A stretch of DNA of 64,000 bases from Thuidium tamariscinum (GCA_947034885.2 OX344752.2:14446001-14510000); one strand, 5' to 3'; positions 21,901-35,596 are shown, counted from the first letter of the stretch. The notes: generated by a model from the letters alone, not told the origin. Numbers and translations are program-made.

Positions 21901-24900
21901 CGGGAGTTTTTAAGAGATGGTGGGCTCGAGAGGTCAGTAACTATGATTACCTCCTTCTTTTGAACAAGCTTGCTGGGAGACGTTGGGGAGACGAATGTTT
22001 TCACACTGTTATGCCTTGGGTTATCGATTTCAGTGTGAAACCCGATACTAGGTATGCTCATTTCTTGTAATCGATTTGCAGTGTAGTCTGGGTTCAGGCG
22101 TGTCGAACAAGCTGGACACGGTCCTATTGCTAAGTTTGTTGTTTGCCGTCTGCTTTCTGTCTATTGCATACTTTTTATGAATTTTCCGTGGCTATGTGAC
22201 GTGTCTTTCCTACTTCCAGTTCCTCTAAAGGATGGCGGGACCTCACAAAGAGCAAGTGGCGTTTAGCAAAGGGAGATGAACAACTGGATTTCACGTATTT
22301 GAACGCGGAAATACCGCACCATGTCTCGGATGAATGCCTTTCAGAACTAGCGGTCTGCATCTACAAAGCTCGGAGGCTACCCTTGTTATTGCTCCGGCGA
22401 ATTGTACGATCCGTGTATGAACCTAATGAGTACCCTGCTAACATGCAGCGTCTGTATCAGTGGACACCAGACGAATGTATTCCAGAATTCTATAGTGACC
22501 CCGACGTTTTCCGGTCCATTCACGCAGGGATGAACAACTTAGCTCTCCCACTGTGGTCACGGAGTGCTGATGATTTTATCCTGTTGCATCGGGCAGCTCT
22601 TGAGAGTGATCGAGTATCACAGCAGTTGCACCACTGGATTGATATTACTTTTGGATACAAGCTTTCAGGTCAAGCTGCAATTGATGCAAAGAATGTGACC
22701 CTGAGTTCTGACCCAACTGTTCCTCGAAGCAGTGGACGTCGCCAACTCTTTGCATTACCTCACCCTAGGCGCCGAGAACTTCATCTGCTATCATCAAAAT
22801 CAGAGTCACTCACTGATAGAAAGAAGCATGGACCTGTTAAGGAATCGAATTTGACAGCGAAGTCAGCTGTTAAAAACAGATTCTATATCTCAGATGACGA
22901 TGCTCTTGGGGATATTTCAAACTCCGTGGTCGCTGGAGCCATTCTTGCTGAGGGTGGAATTTTAGAGCGAGCCAGTAACCACTTGAAGCAAGTGGCTCCG
23001 CTCGAGGAACTGGTACAGTGTAGTTTCTTTGCAGAGGAGGCTCGATATCTTTCACCTTGTTATGTTCCCCGTTCTGTCGAAGCTGGCCGAGTTGGATTGT
23101 CGAGGGCAAGATCTGAACATGTCACAACATATACAGTGAACAACCTCGCACGGGTCTCAACGTTGGGCCTACCTAACAAGGATGAATGTGCGTTCCGGGA
23201 GTCTTCTCCACTCTACAAGGTACACAGTCTGGCATCGATCGTTTCTGAAGATTCGCTCAAGATGGCTGACGACCTGAAAGATGCTCAGAGTGAAGACGAT
23301 GGCAATCTAGAGAATCTGGTATGGTGGGAAGCTCTTAGGCAGCAGGAGACTTCGTGTTCTGAGTCTGAGGGTGAGGATGTATTTGCAGCAGCTTGCATCA
23401 TTGCAGAGATGTACTTGCGGAGACCTCTTTTTGACCCCGTGTCAATGGCTGCCTACGAGGCTTCGGGCGTACTCCCCAAGTCTCTAAACCAGCTGCCTTC
23501 GTTTGTGGTGTCACTCATTAAGCCGGCTCTGCATCCGGATTTTCAGCAGTAAGAATATCCTCACACCCGCAGCCTTTCATGACTTGTGAAGGTCCTACTA
23601 TTCTGAATTTATTGCACATAGTAATGATTTTGCTGTGAGCGTGCAAGAAAGGTGATGCAAGATCGACGATTTTGTTTTGTAAAATTGTCACTGAGCAAAC
23701 GTGCTGTGTCAAATTGGCAATTACATCAACCTTCTTTGAATGGACCCTGATAGACTGCAAAAAAAATCAAAGAATACTTTTTCTACGCTTTTGTCTGGAG
23801 GTTTTTTTCTGATTTGGATATTTATCAGTTGAGAGGTTTTCGAGAGAAGGGAGCACTGTCCTGATCAAAACTTTACACATACGAGTCTTTTTCGCTGTCA
23901 TTGATCTGTGTATGGTTACTGTGTAGGCGACCAAGTATTTTAATGCTTCTGAAATCCCCCTTCTTCTCGACCCGAATCAGGGCTGTATATAGTTTTTTGG
24001 CACCTTTTCATTCTTTACGAAATCGACGTGAGAGTCTTCAGTTTGTAGCAAATATGGCGAAATTGAACGCATTCCAGAAGTTGGGGTCTGCTGCGACAGA
24101 GATGGTGGCGCCTTCCTGCCTATCCGTGCTTATCCCGTTTTCTTCAAGCCTTGATCCTGCTGAAGTGGTGTGCTTACTCAAAGAGCTGCTCCGAGCTTTG
24201 AGACCTCATGCTGCACAGCAACTCGTAATTCCAGTTCTCGAACATTTGTTGCAGGTTTGATCTTACATCCCTTGTCCTTGGTACATTAGTGTTTATTGAA
24301 ATAGTAGATTGGTCTTTATGAACGTCAACCTGCAGCTCGGCTAGGTAACGAGCAGAGGATATCAGTTAGTGATCAACTTGTAACGGATGGCGTCATGGAA
24401 GTGATAGTTTCGAAACATCTTACGTCGACATATTGTCTTTTTTTCGTTGGAAACTTGTAACTTGCACTCGGAAATAATCGTTTGATAAGGTGTATCTGCA
24501 ATGGCATGGAATGTAGAATCAGGAGTTTCCGGCTGTTCAAATTGCATTAGTTCAGCCCGCTTTTCTTGGAGATGTACACCAAATTCTGGGCACAACGGCA
24601 TTCGTATCTCATCTCTACCCTTTGGTTCTGAACAATTTAAAGCGGTCACCTACTGGACATCTTGAGAAAGCTACCGTTGCTGCTCTCGTTAGTATTTGTC
24701 AGCATCTCGGACTTCCGATCACTTTAAACCAGGTATACTTTCCTTTAACAAGTTTTCTTTAGCTGCTATGAGAGGAAAGTTTAGAATGTCATCGTCATTC
24801 GTTTAGTTGTGACTCAGATTCAGTACATGAATGTGTCAGAAGCAAAAACATTGGGTTAGTAGATAATAACGTTGTACATTGCTCCTGGAGCTCTGACTCT

Positions 24901-27900
24901 ATTATATTGATTCAATTGTCAAAACGATGTTGGTTTATTCCTGTTAGTTTGGTATATGATTTTCAAGAATACAATGTCTGCTGGAGCGTTACGTAGCATA
25001 TCTAGGGAGAAATAGGTTTACGGAGGGCCTTGAGATTCAATTCTGAATATTTTTTATCCCATGAGGTACTTTCTGAATAGTTTGTTTCCTTGTTTTCAGT
25101 TATTGATGATATTGCGTAAATGTGTTGCAGACGTTGATTCCCATCATGCTGTCTTTTGGTCGAGACATAAGTATCTCTGGAATGGATGCTCTTTTAGCGA
25201 TTGGTGAGCATCACCTTCAGTTCTTTGTCTTAAACAGAATTTGGCTGTTATGCTTGGTGACTTGACCTTTGATGTGAACTTATATTCTTTGTCTTGTTTT
25301 GTTGCATCTCTTAGGGAAGCAGGGCTTTATTTACTGCAAAAATAATACGACAGATATCCAGACACAATTATTTCTTTTTTTAACGTTCGTGGTGGACTGA
25401 TGCTACTTGATTTGCAGGTGAACAGCTGGGAGAGAGAGCGGTGGTAAAACATATTCTACCTGCGGCACGTTTCATTATTTCCATGGGGCTCCAGCTGCTA
25501 TCCCAGAATAGGGTGTTACCTTCCCAAAGCTTGCGTCTCTTGGCTATGGTAGATGCTATGTCTGTTTTAGACCGCATGATAATCCTTATTCCGACTTCGA
25601 CAATTCTTTCGGAATTGCTGCAGGTACAGAAACCTCTTAATTCTCAATTTAGAATTACTTCGGGCAATGCTAGTTAAGTTCTCAGAGGATAGCGATTCTG
25701 TACGAGGTCCTGTTGATTCCTTGTAAATTTTCAAGGATCCTTAAATAGTATTATTAAGGGTGTTCCTAAATGGATAGATATCATGCATAAAGATTGACAT
25801 AAAATAGTCCTTGATTTCCAACACTCAAAATTCTTCTTACCCTACTTATTTTAATGCTCTTTTCGTTAATTTGAGTTCTGATTTTTGGTTTCAAAATCTC
25901 AAGCTCCATGGATTTGCGTGACACTGTTTCAGAAGTGCCATGTTAACCTTTATTTGTTGTTCTAATATGGCAGGATCCCAACAATGTTTACGTGCAAATC
26001 TTATTGCAACCCAAGTTGACCCAGAACTTGCGGCAGGTACAGAGTTCTCATACTTGCAATAAACTCAATCACTAATTATTCGCGTCTTGGATCTTCAATA
26101 CGTGGGATTAAAGGTATGCAGAAGAGGGCGATGCTTTTCTACATACCTATCACGCGCTAATAATAACTAGAACTTGGTCTGGATGTCTCATTACTAGCCA
26201 TTAAAATTTGCTGTGTCTCAATGTGTCTGTTTATAATAGTGACCACTTAAGTTTCGGTGGCAATGGATAATCTACAACTGTTGATGATACAATTATCCTT
26301 TACAAAGCCTCATTAACACTGAATCCACGATGACTATCCAGTCCATCACATGAGGATGTCTGTGCCTAACCTTTAGTCGCTCAACAGAATCTTATTTTGG
26401 TTTGCGTATAGTGTGCAGCTAAGGCGTTGCTGTTGGTGTGTGAACAAGTGGGTCCCGAAATTACTGCAGCTCTTGTATTGCTTCAATTGAAATCCTTTTT
26501 TGATGAAGTGGCATTTGCTTACGAGCATTCACGAGGAGTTCCAGCTGCTCAAATGGAGAGCATGAACAACTCTCTCCCTCCGGATATCTCTTCCTCTCAT
26601 CTAGTGTCAATGAGTGAACCGGATGTATTTCAAGCAAATGCGGAAGATACTTTAACTAGCTCTGATCCAGTGACAATTGTGTAAGTTCTGAATTCTGTTA
26701 GGAAATCTCACATCCAACTGAGCATGATCGGCTTTAGGTGTAAAGCAAAGAATTTGACTTTCTATTGAGATTGACAATCACATGATACTTTGTTGTACTG
26801 TATTTTGCTGAAATTGTGACCCTCCTTTGATATATATCTTAAAAACATGTTTAAAACCTGATGTCCAATTTGTTGGTGGCAGGTATATTTTGTACCCAGG
26901 TTTTGCATCCCTGTTAGGGATAGAGAAGCTGCGCCAGTGTTTGAACACTTGGCTGTTGTTAGAACAGGCACTTTTGAAACATTTCAACTGGAAGGTATGC
27001 TTGTCGTCCAGGTTCCCTCCTTGCATTCTTTTGGTCAGTTCCGTGAATTGCGATTTAGTTGAAGGAGATTGCCGTACGTCATTAATTTCGATTTGCAAAT
27101 TATTAAGCTCTTAAGCATCAGGTTTAAAGTAATATTCAAAGATGAAGGTGACTTTAACCAATAACTCTCGCCAGGAAGGTCAGTTAAGTTTGTTACGACT
27201 TTTGTGGAACTTTTCAAAGATGAAACGATTCTTCAACTAAAATAAGAATGCAAGAAGTGTTATGTATAGTTGTGGTGTACAAAGGAACGAAGAACAAACG
27301 TCACATCCTGATATTGAACTTCTGTTATTTCTATGTGAGTAGTGGTCTGTTGCTTTTTTATGGTTGACTTACTTTAATTAGTTAGTCCCTTCTTGTACAT
27401 TCTCTGTCAGAAATTAGTGTCCTCAGTTTTGTTAAAGCGTTTGATACCAATTTCATTGATCACATTGTGAAAAGTACAATTCAGAAGGGTTCCAAATTTT
27501 TTTATCACGAGAATCAATGAAGAACGTTGCACGTGTTCATTGCAACCTAAAGAAAATTGGACACAAGATATCTTCCATATGACTTACTGAAAATAACCTT
27601 AAACACGAGGTCTAAAGTGGACACTTATATCTGGACATAGGGAGTGTACTACAAGAATGATAAGATAATTCCAGTTGGAACTGCACAGCCGGAAAATAAA
27701 ATCACTGGTTGTTGACTGACACCTTATTTGGGATGAAATGAAAGTGGGCAGACACCAACAGTGAACGTCGTAAGTCTACAAGGACGCTCACTCCGAAGTT
27801 AGATTACGACCATGACATCAACCCAGCCAATCTTCTTCTTCATGGTGTGAGCTGGTCGATTCCTCACAGCCCTCAGTCTCAGAGATGGAAGACACCCGTT

Positions 27901-30900
27901 AACATTAGTCACTCCTCATCGGAATCAAGCACGGATTCGACTAAAGATCGAGAGACACTACCGTCAAGTAGTGAGGAGCCTTGGTCTTGGGTTCCAGCCA
28001 TGGTTGACAACTTTGGAAGTCCCGAGGCTTTTTCACGAGGGGGTTCTGGGTTGGCGAAAGATGAGCAGCCTTGGAAATTAAGTTCTGTCATCTTGCATTC
28101 GATACGAGTGCATAGTGGTGGAATGAAAGCGGCTGCAGTCATGGAGGACGAGAATACTGTTTTTACTGCCGGGGGATCAGGATGTGACTCCGTTGTGCGT
28201 CAATGGAAGCTTGCAACTTCGGAGTGTTGCATGGAGTATGGCGGACATCAGGAGGTTTGTTCAATCTTCTTTTGCGTGCATGCTTTTTATTAATCACAGT
28301 CTTGTGTTTTTTGTCTTCTTTCGTGTGTTTATCTTGAAGGACCGGTAACCGGCTGGTCGCATCATTAAAGAAAAAACAAAAATTGCATTTTCAGCATACT
28401 TGGATGTACTTGTAGCTCCGGTAGTAAGCTCTGGAAAACATTCTTAATCTACCCAGTGGATGCCGGCTCTTCTCCTACGGACTAATATAAATTTGTTTGC
28501 ATTTGGGTGGGGCAGGCGGTGGTCGACATCTGTTTATTACCAGGGAATAGAGTGGCATCTTGTGATGGCACGCTACACATATGGAGTCCTCAAACAGGGG
28601 AACAATTGGCTACCTTTGATGAATTATCAGCTTCGACCATGATAACTAGTCTACTGAGCAACTCCTTTGAAACCGGCCGACTCCCGGTGAGGAAATCCGA
28701 GAACGGGGCCCCTTCCATTGGCGGTCTTAGTGCCACCCTGGCAGGTGGTCATGTGTATACATGTCTCCACTCAATGGAAGCAGAAGAAAGGCTTATGGCT
28801 GGCACAGTCAATGGATCCCTGAGGTGAGCAAAGTTGAGACCAACCTGTTCGTCATCGTTTGCCTGTAACACAATGTAACACAATGTGAGCACTCAATTAT
28901 CGTGTTTTAGCACTTTTTTTGGTACAAGAATGATAATCACAGTGAAGTGTTACATGCAATTTTCATTTTCTTGAAACTAGACTGTGCATGATGTGTATTA
29001 CTCTGATGAGCTTTCTGAGATCGCTCGCATTCAAGTTTCTGTCGTTGGTATTCCCATTTGAAGCATCGTTGCAAACAATTTCCCTTAGAGACAGGATTCT
29101 CTAGATTGTCTGTATGCTAAATTATTGGCATAGTAATTAATCTCTTATATTTTCGAGTAGACATTCTGATATGTGACCTCTCGGATGGATTTTGAAGATC
29201 GCTCTCGTTTAAGTCTTCCGTTGTTGGCATTCCAATTGTGAATCGTCGTATGCAAACAATTTGCCTTGGAGGCTGGAGTCGCTAGATTGTCTCCGTGCCA
29301 ATTAGTGGCATACGAATTAATCTCTTATTGATTTTCGTATTGATATGTTGATCCGTGTCCTCTCCGACGGATTTTTTAGCAGTTTCCGGAACCGATGTTT
29401 TCCTGGCAGGTTTTTTGACATGGTGGAGGGTCGCCGACTATTTTTGTGGCGCTGCAACCCAGGAGATAGTTATACATCATCCTATGTGTCTGCATTATCT
29501 TCGTCCGGGCAAAGATCGTTCAACGATCTCAGCACCAAGTATTTCCTTCCTTCTGCATGGGTGGCTGCTGGTTACAGTTCGGGTCAGTGCAGACTACTCG
29601 ACTACAGGAGCGGAAAAGTGGTCATGAACTGGCGAGCTCACGATGCGTCTGTGACCAAGGTATGATTTGTTCTGTCTGAGGGATCGTCATCATTATTTCA
29701 ATAATATCTATCATGGACAACTTTGATTAGGTAGAGGTTCCATTCACCATACAACATTTAGTTTCTTACAATTGATATTTAACTTAACACAAGATAAAAG
29801 CGCAAAATTTTAGATGTTGCAAGTTTCTCGATTGTTGTAAGGGAAGGCTCAAAGTTCACCTGAACTGGAACCCATCCATTACTGTATGGTGAATGGAGAC
29901 TTACATTAGTGGTTTCTTCCAGGCTGAAAAATGTATCGATATCCTTGTTTTAGAAGCTGATGAAACTTTGATCCTTGGCCCAATCGAATGGACAAGATTT
30001 CAGAATCTGGCTTAGAACTTTATGATAGTATTTCTTGTTAATTACAGTATTTGCACGGAGTGACAGTTCTAGTGACTGGTTCTAGAAAAGTTATCTAACC
30101 TCTAAATGCCAAAGCTAAAAGTCTACTTTGGAAACTAATAGTTGATTATAGCATCTTTCAAATCACGTTTCTATCCTTTCCTGATAACGTAGGGTATGGT
30201 TTCTTCTCTCTATTGGTCCATACAGTCTGTTACCTCCTTGAGTCCTCATTGGTGATAAACCCCTATAGATATGGATTTGGCCACTTTTAGGGCCATTTGC
30301 GCACTTACGGCAATGGTATACACTTCACAAATTTTATAATGGTGTAACTTAGAGGGACGCTATTTCTTTCCTTTGTATTGATGAAGTTCTGTGATGCTGT
30401 GCAGTTGGATGTGCTTGATAACTACTACTTGGTGTCTAGCTCTATTGATAAAACTCTGCGTCTCTGGGACTTGCGAAGGTACATTTTCTACTATGATTCA
30501 TTTGAAGTGCAAGTAATGATAGGGAACCAGTATAAAGGGAATATTATTCACCTTTAGGATGTGCAATACCTTCAATTCGACAGATGTTTCCCAAGATATA
30601 GCTGTGGGTCCATGGACCAGCTCTCTGTCTTACATCATGCTTATTTGTAAGATCAATCGTTATATTCTAATTTTACTCGTTCGTTTTGGGCGGCAGAACT
30701 TTAAGTTGCAAATCAAAGAATATAGATTATTTGTAATTTTTTTATATTAACTGTGCATTGATGAGCTGGAGTTTAAATTGCAGGAGTGCTCCCGCACAAG
30801 TGCAAACCTTTAGAGGTCATTCAAGCGGAGTTGTAAGCTTTGCTCTTAGAGGCACTGACATGCTGTCAGCTGCTGGCAACAAGATTGGTCTTTCTTCTCT

Positions 30901-31664
30901 TAGCAAAACTCCACAATCAGTAAGTAATTTACTTCCTGCGAACTCATAGAAATCTCGATTTCTATGGTGAAGTATAATCTAGATTTAGAGATCTATTTAC
31001 CTTAAGAAAGGTGCGTGAAATTCAACAAATATCTGAGTTTATTCATGTAGGTTTCTCAGTTGACGATATGTCAGTATAGTTACCTTTAATACTGAACCCT
31101 TTAACGTCTGAATGCTTTATTAAATTCTAGCACATTTTTGCTTATATCTTTGTACAAAACCTTATTTTCATCAATTTTACCAAATAGAGAAAGGTCATTT
31201 TTCAAAGATTCCAGAATTGCTTTGGATGAATGAGAAGGTATTTGGACAAAACAGTGACTTGAAGCACTTTGTTCATCATTCACAATATGGATGTCAGAGC
31301 ACTTACGGTTAATACTTTGTGAAGGAAAATACTGGTAGATGTTAAAAAGATCTGGCCTCTACCCTCTCACCGAATGGATAAGTTTCTAGGAGTAGCCTTC
31401 GTAATTGCGGAAAGAGGATATTCACTTATTCCTTCGGTAGAAGTTTGACATTTTGAATCTATGCTAGGGTCTGGTACGGAATTGTTGTACTAATTCCTAG
31501 CTGTGGTGCAGGGTCAAGATAAACAATTGATAGAGCCACAGAGGCTTTATACAGCACATCAAGGAAGTCGCTCCTTTTCAAGGATATTTAGTATTTCAGT
31601 TCTTCCATTTTCAAGATTTTTCCTTCTTGGAACAGAAGACGGCTTTCTCAAAGTTTGCACTTGA
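18904..31664 (+). CDS. GFS12: GFS12-type kinase-like/BEACH/WD40 protein
   Basis: About 19 coding exons with consistent phase: 18904-19029, 20214-20248, 20501-20578, 20847-20964, 21096-22051, 22220-23548, 23927-24254, 24523-24732, 25131-25203, 25418-25623, 25974-26036, 26412-26680, 26883-26994, about 27745-28254, 28516-28823, 29380-29659, 30405-30478, 30784-30919 and 31512-31664. The product is about 1,787 aa; Arabidopsis GFS12 is somewhat shorter. Residues about 215-320 are kinase-like (HPNLVPVLG, YHGNLRPWNI). A BEACH domain from about 390 to 620 has YLLLLNKLAGRRW, KWRLAKGDEQLDFTY, IPHHVSDECLSELA and QLHHWIDITFGYK. Alpha-helical linker exons follow, then WD40 repeats from about 1,350 (DGTLHIWSP, DKTLRLWDLR). 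In Arabidopsis it acts in endosomal and vacuolar protein sorting. The kinase signatures are lost, so it is probably a pseudokinase. Least certain are the N terminus (the ATG at 18904 is the first in frame after a stop) and the exon starts at 24523 and 27745. Confidence 0.92.
19053..20100 (+). repeat. GFS12 intron 1 built from repeated segments
   Basis: Segments starting near 19053 and 19189 (period about 136 bp) share 'ctctttttgcttaggat', 'ggaatgttgctttt', 'cgaattctgcttc' and 'ttgattgaagca'. Partial third and fourth copies occur near 19510-19655 and 19975-20160, each with 'gatgctcttctagctcgggcat'-like and 'cccatacgctttg'-like blocks. A copied 'ctgcaggttt' near 20095 resembles the true exon 2 acceptor at 20213. 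Confidence 0.75.
19705..19965 (+). mobile_element. MITE in GFS12 intron 1, 261 bp
   Basis: Ends are AAGGTAACCACA and, reversed, AAGGTAACCACA, an exact 12-bp inverted repeat; similarity continues weakly inward. It sits within one of the repeated intron segments, so it arrived after at least one duplication. No target duplication is clear. Confidence 0.7.
29019..29340 (+). repeat. tandem duplication inside a GFS12 WD40-region intron
   Basis: Two units about 179 bp apart start with 'gatcgctc' at 29019 and 29198. They share 'gcaaacaattt', 'ctagattgtct' and 'attaatctcttat'. They lie in the intron between the exons ending at 28823 and starting at 29380. Confidence 0.75.
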
Positions 31665-32269
31665 ACAGATTAAAATCTCTTCATCGGTTTCCTTATCTCA
31701 AAGGATTGCAAGAGGGTACATATATGACCTGAAATTTTCCTTTCAATTTGGATTAGCAATCTGAGATGTAGATTGTGGTTTTGCCGACATAGACCATTTA
31801 TGGTAATTGTGCCCATCATTTTTCATTTAAGATTTTGAAAGTAACATATCTGAAATATACAAAGTCCAATTTTCATAAAATTTGTGCCAAGTTTGAAGAG
31901 GAGTGGGCTTCAACACCCACCTTGTGGTATTAAATATTTTAATTGCAATTGATTATAAAATTGATAATAGTGATGTACTGGGTTCAAATAAATGATGTGT
32001 GATTGCACACCTGAATCCTACTTAGAACTTTTCTCAAAAGTCATGAAGCATTGATTGATCAAATTAATCACTAATTTGAAGAATAGATTAAAGGTGTTTT
32101 TGCATCTTATGTGTTTGGATGCATTCCATCCATTTCATACAACTCCCATAGGAAACTTGAAGTTCTTGAAAATTAATTGTTCATCATTCATCCATTGGAT
32201 GTTGACCCTCTTTATGCTAGTATAAATTATACAAACAAGAAACTCTATATTTCATGTGCCATTCTAGCC

Positions 32270-33412
32270 CTTGAAGGATGGACACAAGAAGAAAATCGGG
32301 GTTTCTACGATTGCGGTTAGCAACTAGTTTCGAAGTTGCATTGGACATTTGCAACTAAGTGAGAATTTGGAGCCTACAATTGCAATGAACAAGTCATAGT
32401 AGTTGCAATGTAGTTGTAAAATCAACAAGATTATTCGAACTTCATCGAAGAATTCTTCTGACATGGAATTTGCTTTTGTGCAACTTGTATGTGACTAGTT
32501 TGCAACTGGTTGACTTTGCAATTGGTTTGCAACTAGTTTTTGACTTGTAGATTTCTAGGTTTTCAAATTTTAATCTTCAAGATTTGTAGATTTTAAGAGT
32601 TTAATCTCAATGATTTGTAAATTTTAGAATTTCAAATCTAACTTTTTTTTTAAATTATCAAATCCAAATATTGATATTAAATAGATCTTACAAGTCTTAA
32701 AATTTCTTATACCCTAAAGATTTGTAGATTTCTATAGACTATAAATATCTACAAATTGTAGTAATATTAAAATTGTAATATCAAACTTCTTTACTTAAAG
32801 ACGCTATAACTTACAATTCTTATCCATCCAATTTAATGGTACTCTTGACAATTGATATGGGACAATTGATATAAAACTTGATTCTAATTGTTTTTCAGTT
32901 GTATTTTAGTTGTCTTCTAATTGCATTCTAGTCAATTTCTAGTTGCATGCTAGTAGTTTTCTTGTTAAAGTCTAGTGATTTTTTAGTTGTCTTCTAGTTG
33001 CATTCTAGTCAATTTCTAGTTGCATGCTAGTAGTTTTCTTGTTAAAGTCTAGTGATTTTTTTGTTGAACTCTAGTTGCATTATAGTCAATTTCTAGTTGC
33101 ATGCTAGTAGTTTTCTTGTTGAAGTCTAGTGATTTTTTTGTTGAACTCTAGTTGCATTCTAGTTGCATTTTATATTATATGCAACTATAGTTTGGCACAT
33201 TAAAATAAATTAATCTACAATAATTCTTTTGTTACATTCTTGTAGTTACCATAAACTTCAATCTACAACTATTTTGCAAGTACTAAGCAACTACAATAGT
33301 GTATACATCAAATTTGGTGCAAATACAGAAGATTGTAGTTGCAAGGAAGTTGCATAAGATACATAGTTGCATTTAGTCGGTTGTGGTGGACGCGATTTTC
33401 TTCTAGTAGGAC
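32270..33412. mobile_element. candidate CACTA-like non-autonomous element rich in TAGTTGCA motifs
   Basis: Near the left end is AGAAGAAAATCGGGG; near the right end, reversed, ACTAGAAGAAAATCGCG. These resemble plant CACTA termini (CACTA..AGAAAATCGC), but the outer CACTA is degraded on both sides. The interior is crowded with 'ctagttgcat' and 'gcaactagt' words on both strands, as in subterminal binding-site arrays of CACTA elements. No transposase frame. Assignment is inference. Confidence 0.5.
32915..33165 (+). repeat. tandem repeat, period 77 bp, about 3 copies
   Basis: The marker 'gtcaatttctagttgcat' starts at 32931, 33008 and 33085, exactly 77 bp apart. Units are about 90% alike and lie inside the candidate CACTA-like element. 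Confidence 0.92.
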
Positions 33413-34741
33413 TAGTGGTTGTGGAAATCATGCATTTTGATACCATGTGACATCATCTACTTTGAATAAGCCAACTATATTCATTGGAAGTTAAAGTACT
33501 GTAGAAGACCTCCCTTTCCACCTCTAATATTGAGGATGAATAGTTGCAGTTTTGTCCTACAAGGGAAGATTCTTTGTCATTCATCAGATACTAATTGTTC
33601 GCAATGTCCTTCGAGGGCTAGAGCGACAAAGCCAACTTTCATTCCAAATTCAAAGATTTCAATTTCAAGTTTGCATTGCAATCATTTTTTAAAAGCACAC
33701 TTATACATGAGAGGGCTCTAAAACTGAGCGGGCATTTTCAACCATCCAATAGGGGCTATGAAATGGATACTTGAATTTTGGGAAAATGAAATGTGGATTA
33801 CAAAAGAACTTGATAAGATTTGTTTTTATTTTCTCAATAGATGGTTTAAAAACCACACTAGGTTCATTGCTAACTAAGTGGCTAGGTGTCTACTAATTTA
33901 ATTCAAAATAAGAATTCATAGTTCAACTACCTTCTTATAAGTATTGAAAAATCTAAAATAATGATTAATTCAAGCATTCATTTCAGATTTAGAAAAGAAC
34001 ACTTTTAGAAACCAATTCTATTGCTTTATACATATTGCAATGCTAATTTTTGAATAAGGCCTAAATCTTTTTCAAACTATGGGTGGATGGGTTTCTAAGG
34101 GTCTATGATTACAAATAGGGACCTACACCAAATTGTATTTGAAAATTCACAACTAATTCAATAATGCTTCAAAAAATATGAAACAACTTGTGTTAGATTC
34201 CTCATCTATTTCTCTATAATTGAAAAATAAACTAAAAATATTTCCATCTCAGGAAGACACATGAAAAAGGCACATCTGTGCTTAAATTATCACTTTTTGA
34301 GCCTCTTACCTTATGTGCTAAACACTACAGTATTTGGTAGCCACTCTCAAAATTTGCAATTTGCATTCCTTGATCACTATTTGGATTGTAACACAATATA
34401 TGGAGAAACTAGTGGTGACTAGAAACGGAAAGTTGTGAAAATATATCAATATCCAATACAAGAAATAAATACAATTCTAATAGTGAATGCCTTTGCATTC
34501 CACCGCAGCTCTTGTTCCTTTACACACCAATTGCTCATCACCTGTGACCTATTTCCAAAATTGTCCCATCTGGATTATTGTAACCTAAAGTGTACATTAC
34601 TACCTCCATACACAGGAGCCTCGGTTCAATTTTAGCTAAATACAATTATTTTTCAGCACCTTGGAAATTCATAGTTCATTCATAAGGAGTTCAAGAAATA
34701 AACTTTAGAATCCCCTTTCAACTACTAGCAGTCCGATTTAA

Positions 34742-35596
34742 CCCCTAAACGTCTTGATCCATTGTGAAATGGTCAAACATCATGTCTGAACTAAATTTGG
34801 CCTTCTAAATTGTGTTCAAACAACAATATTATATTTTTATTACTTGAAACTAAGAATTGTATATCACTATGAGAAATTTCAATTTGTTTTGTGAAAAATT
34901 ATAATTGTTATCATTTTTCTTGCAAAAATTGAACATAAATAAGTAAAAATAGCAAAAACAATCCAAATTATTTGAATTTTTCACAAGTGGTACAAGTAGC
35001 AATGGAAATTAGTGTGAAAAATTTTCAGTTGGTTATTTTATTTTTTACATCCAAAACAACCACAACAAAGACCTTGAAGTCAAATTCAACTATCAAATCA
35101 AATTTATCCTTTTATTTAATTGATTTATAAAATTTTGATATTTTTCACTAGTGGGAAAGTGCATTTTCTATTTATTCTGTTTTTTTCAATAATTTTGACG
35201 GATAAATAAAATTATTGTGATTTTCGTAAGCTAAAGGTGGAAATAAAATTATATCAATTAGAAAATATATTAGAAAAATTTGTAATTTTTACTATAAATC
35301 AAGGATAGAATGAAAAATATAATTTTGTAGTTTAAATTCAAATTAAATTTTTTTAAAGAAAATATGAATTAGAAACACACTATACTGTGTTATTTGGATT
35401 CTAACATATGGAGCTTTCAGTTGCAATAATTCTTTCAATTTTTGACATTTTTCAAAATTTCAAAATGGAATAGAAAGAAAACTTGTCAAGATTCATGTTC
35501 TTAGTTTAAAATATATACCAATAATGGATATTTTGAAAGTTACAATCAGGGTTGACCAAGGCGCATCCACTTTTTGGATGCACGGACCTTAAAGGG
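34742..35596. mobile_element. TTAA-flanked TIR element D, 855 bp (weaker)
   Basis: The left end is TTAA then CCCCTAAACGTCTTG; the right end reversed is TTAA then CCCTTTAAGGTCCGTG. Flanking TTAA lies at 34738-34741 and 35597-35600. The termini agree only in part, so this is the least sure of the five. The interior is AT-rich without a frame. Confidence 0.45.

Larger units (their letters stand above)
31665..34735. other. post-GFS12 intergenic DNA
   Basis: After the GFS12 stop the sequence becomes AT-rich within about 150 bp. A TIR element with internal tandem repeats occupies about 32270-33412. A 63-codon frame at 33530 is less AT-biased but carries no recognisable motif. I see no gene. Confidence 0.6.
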
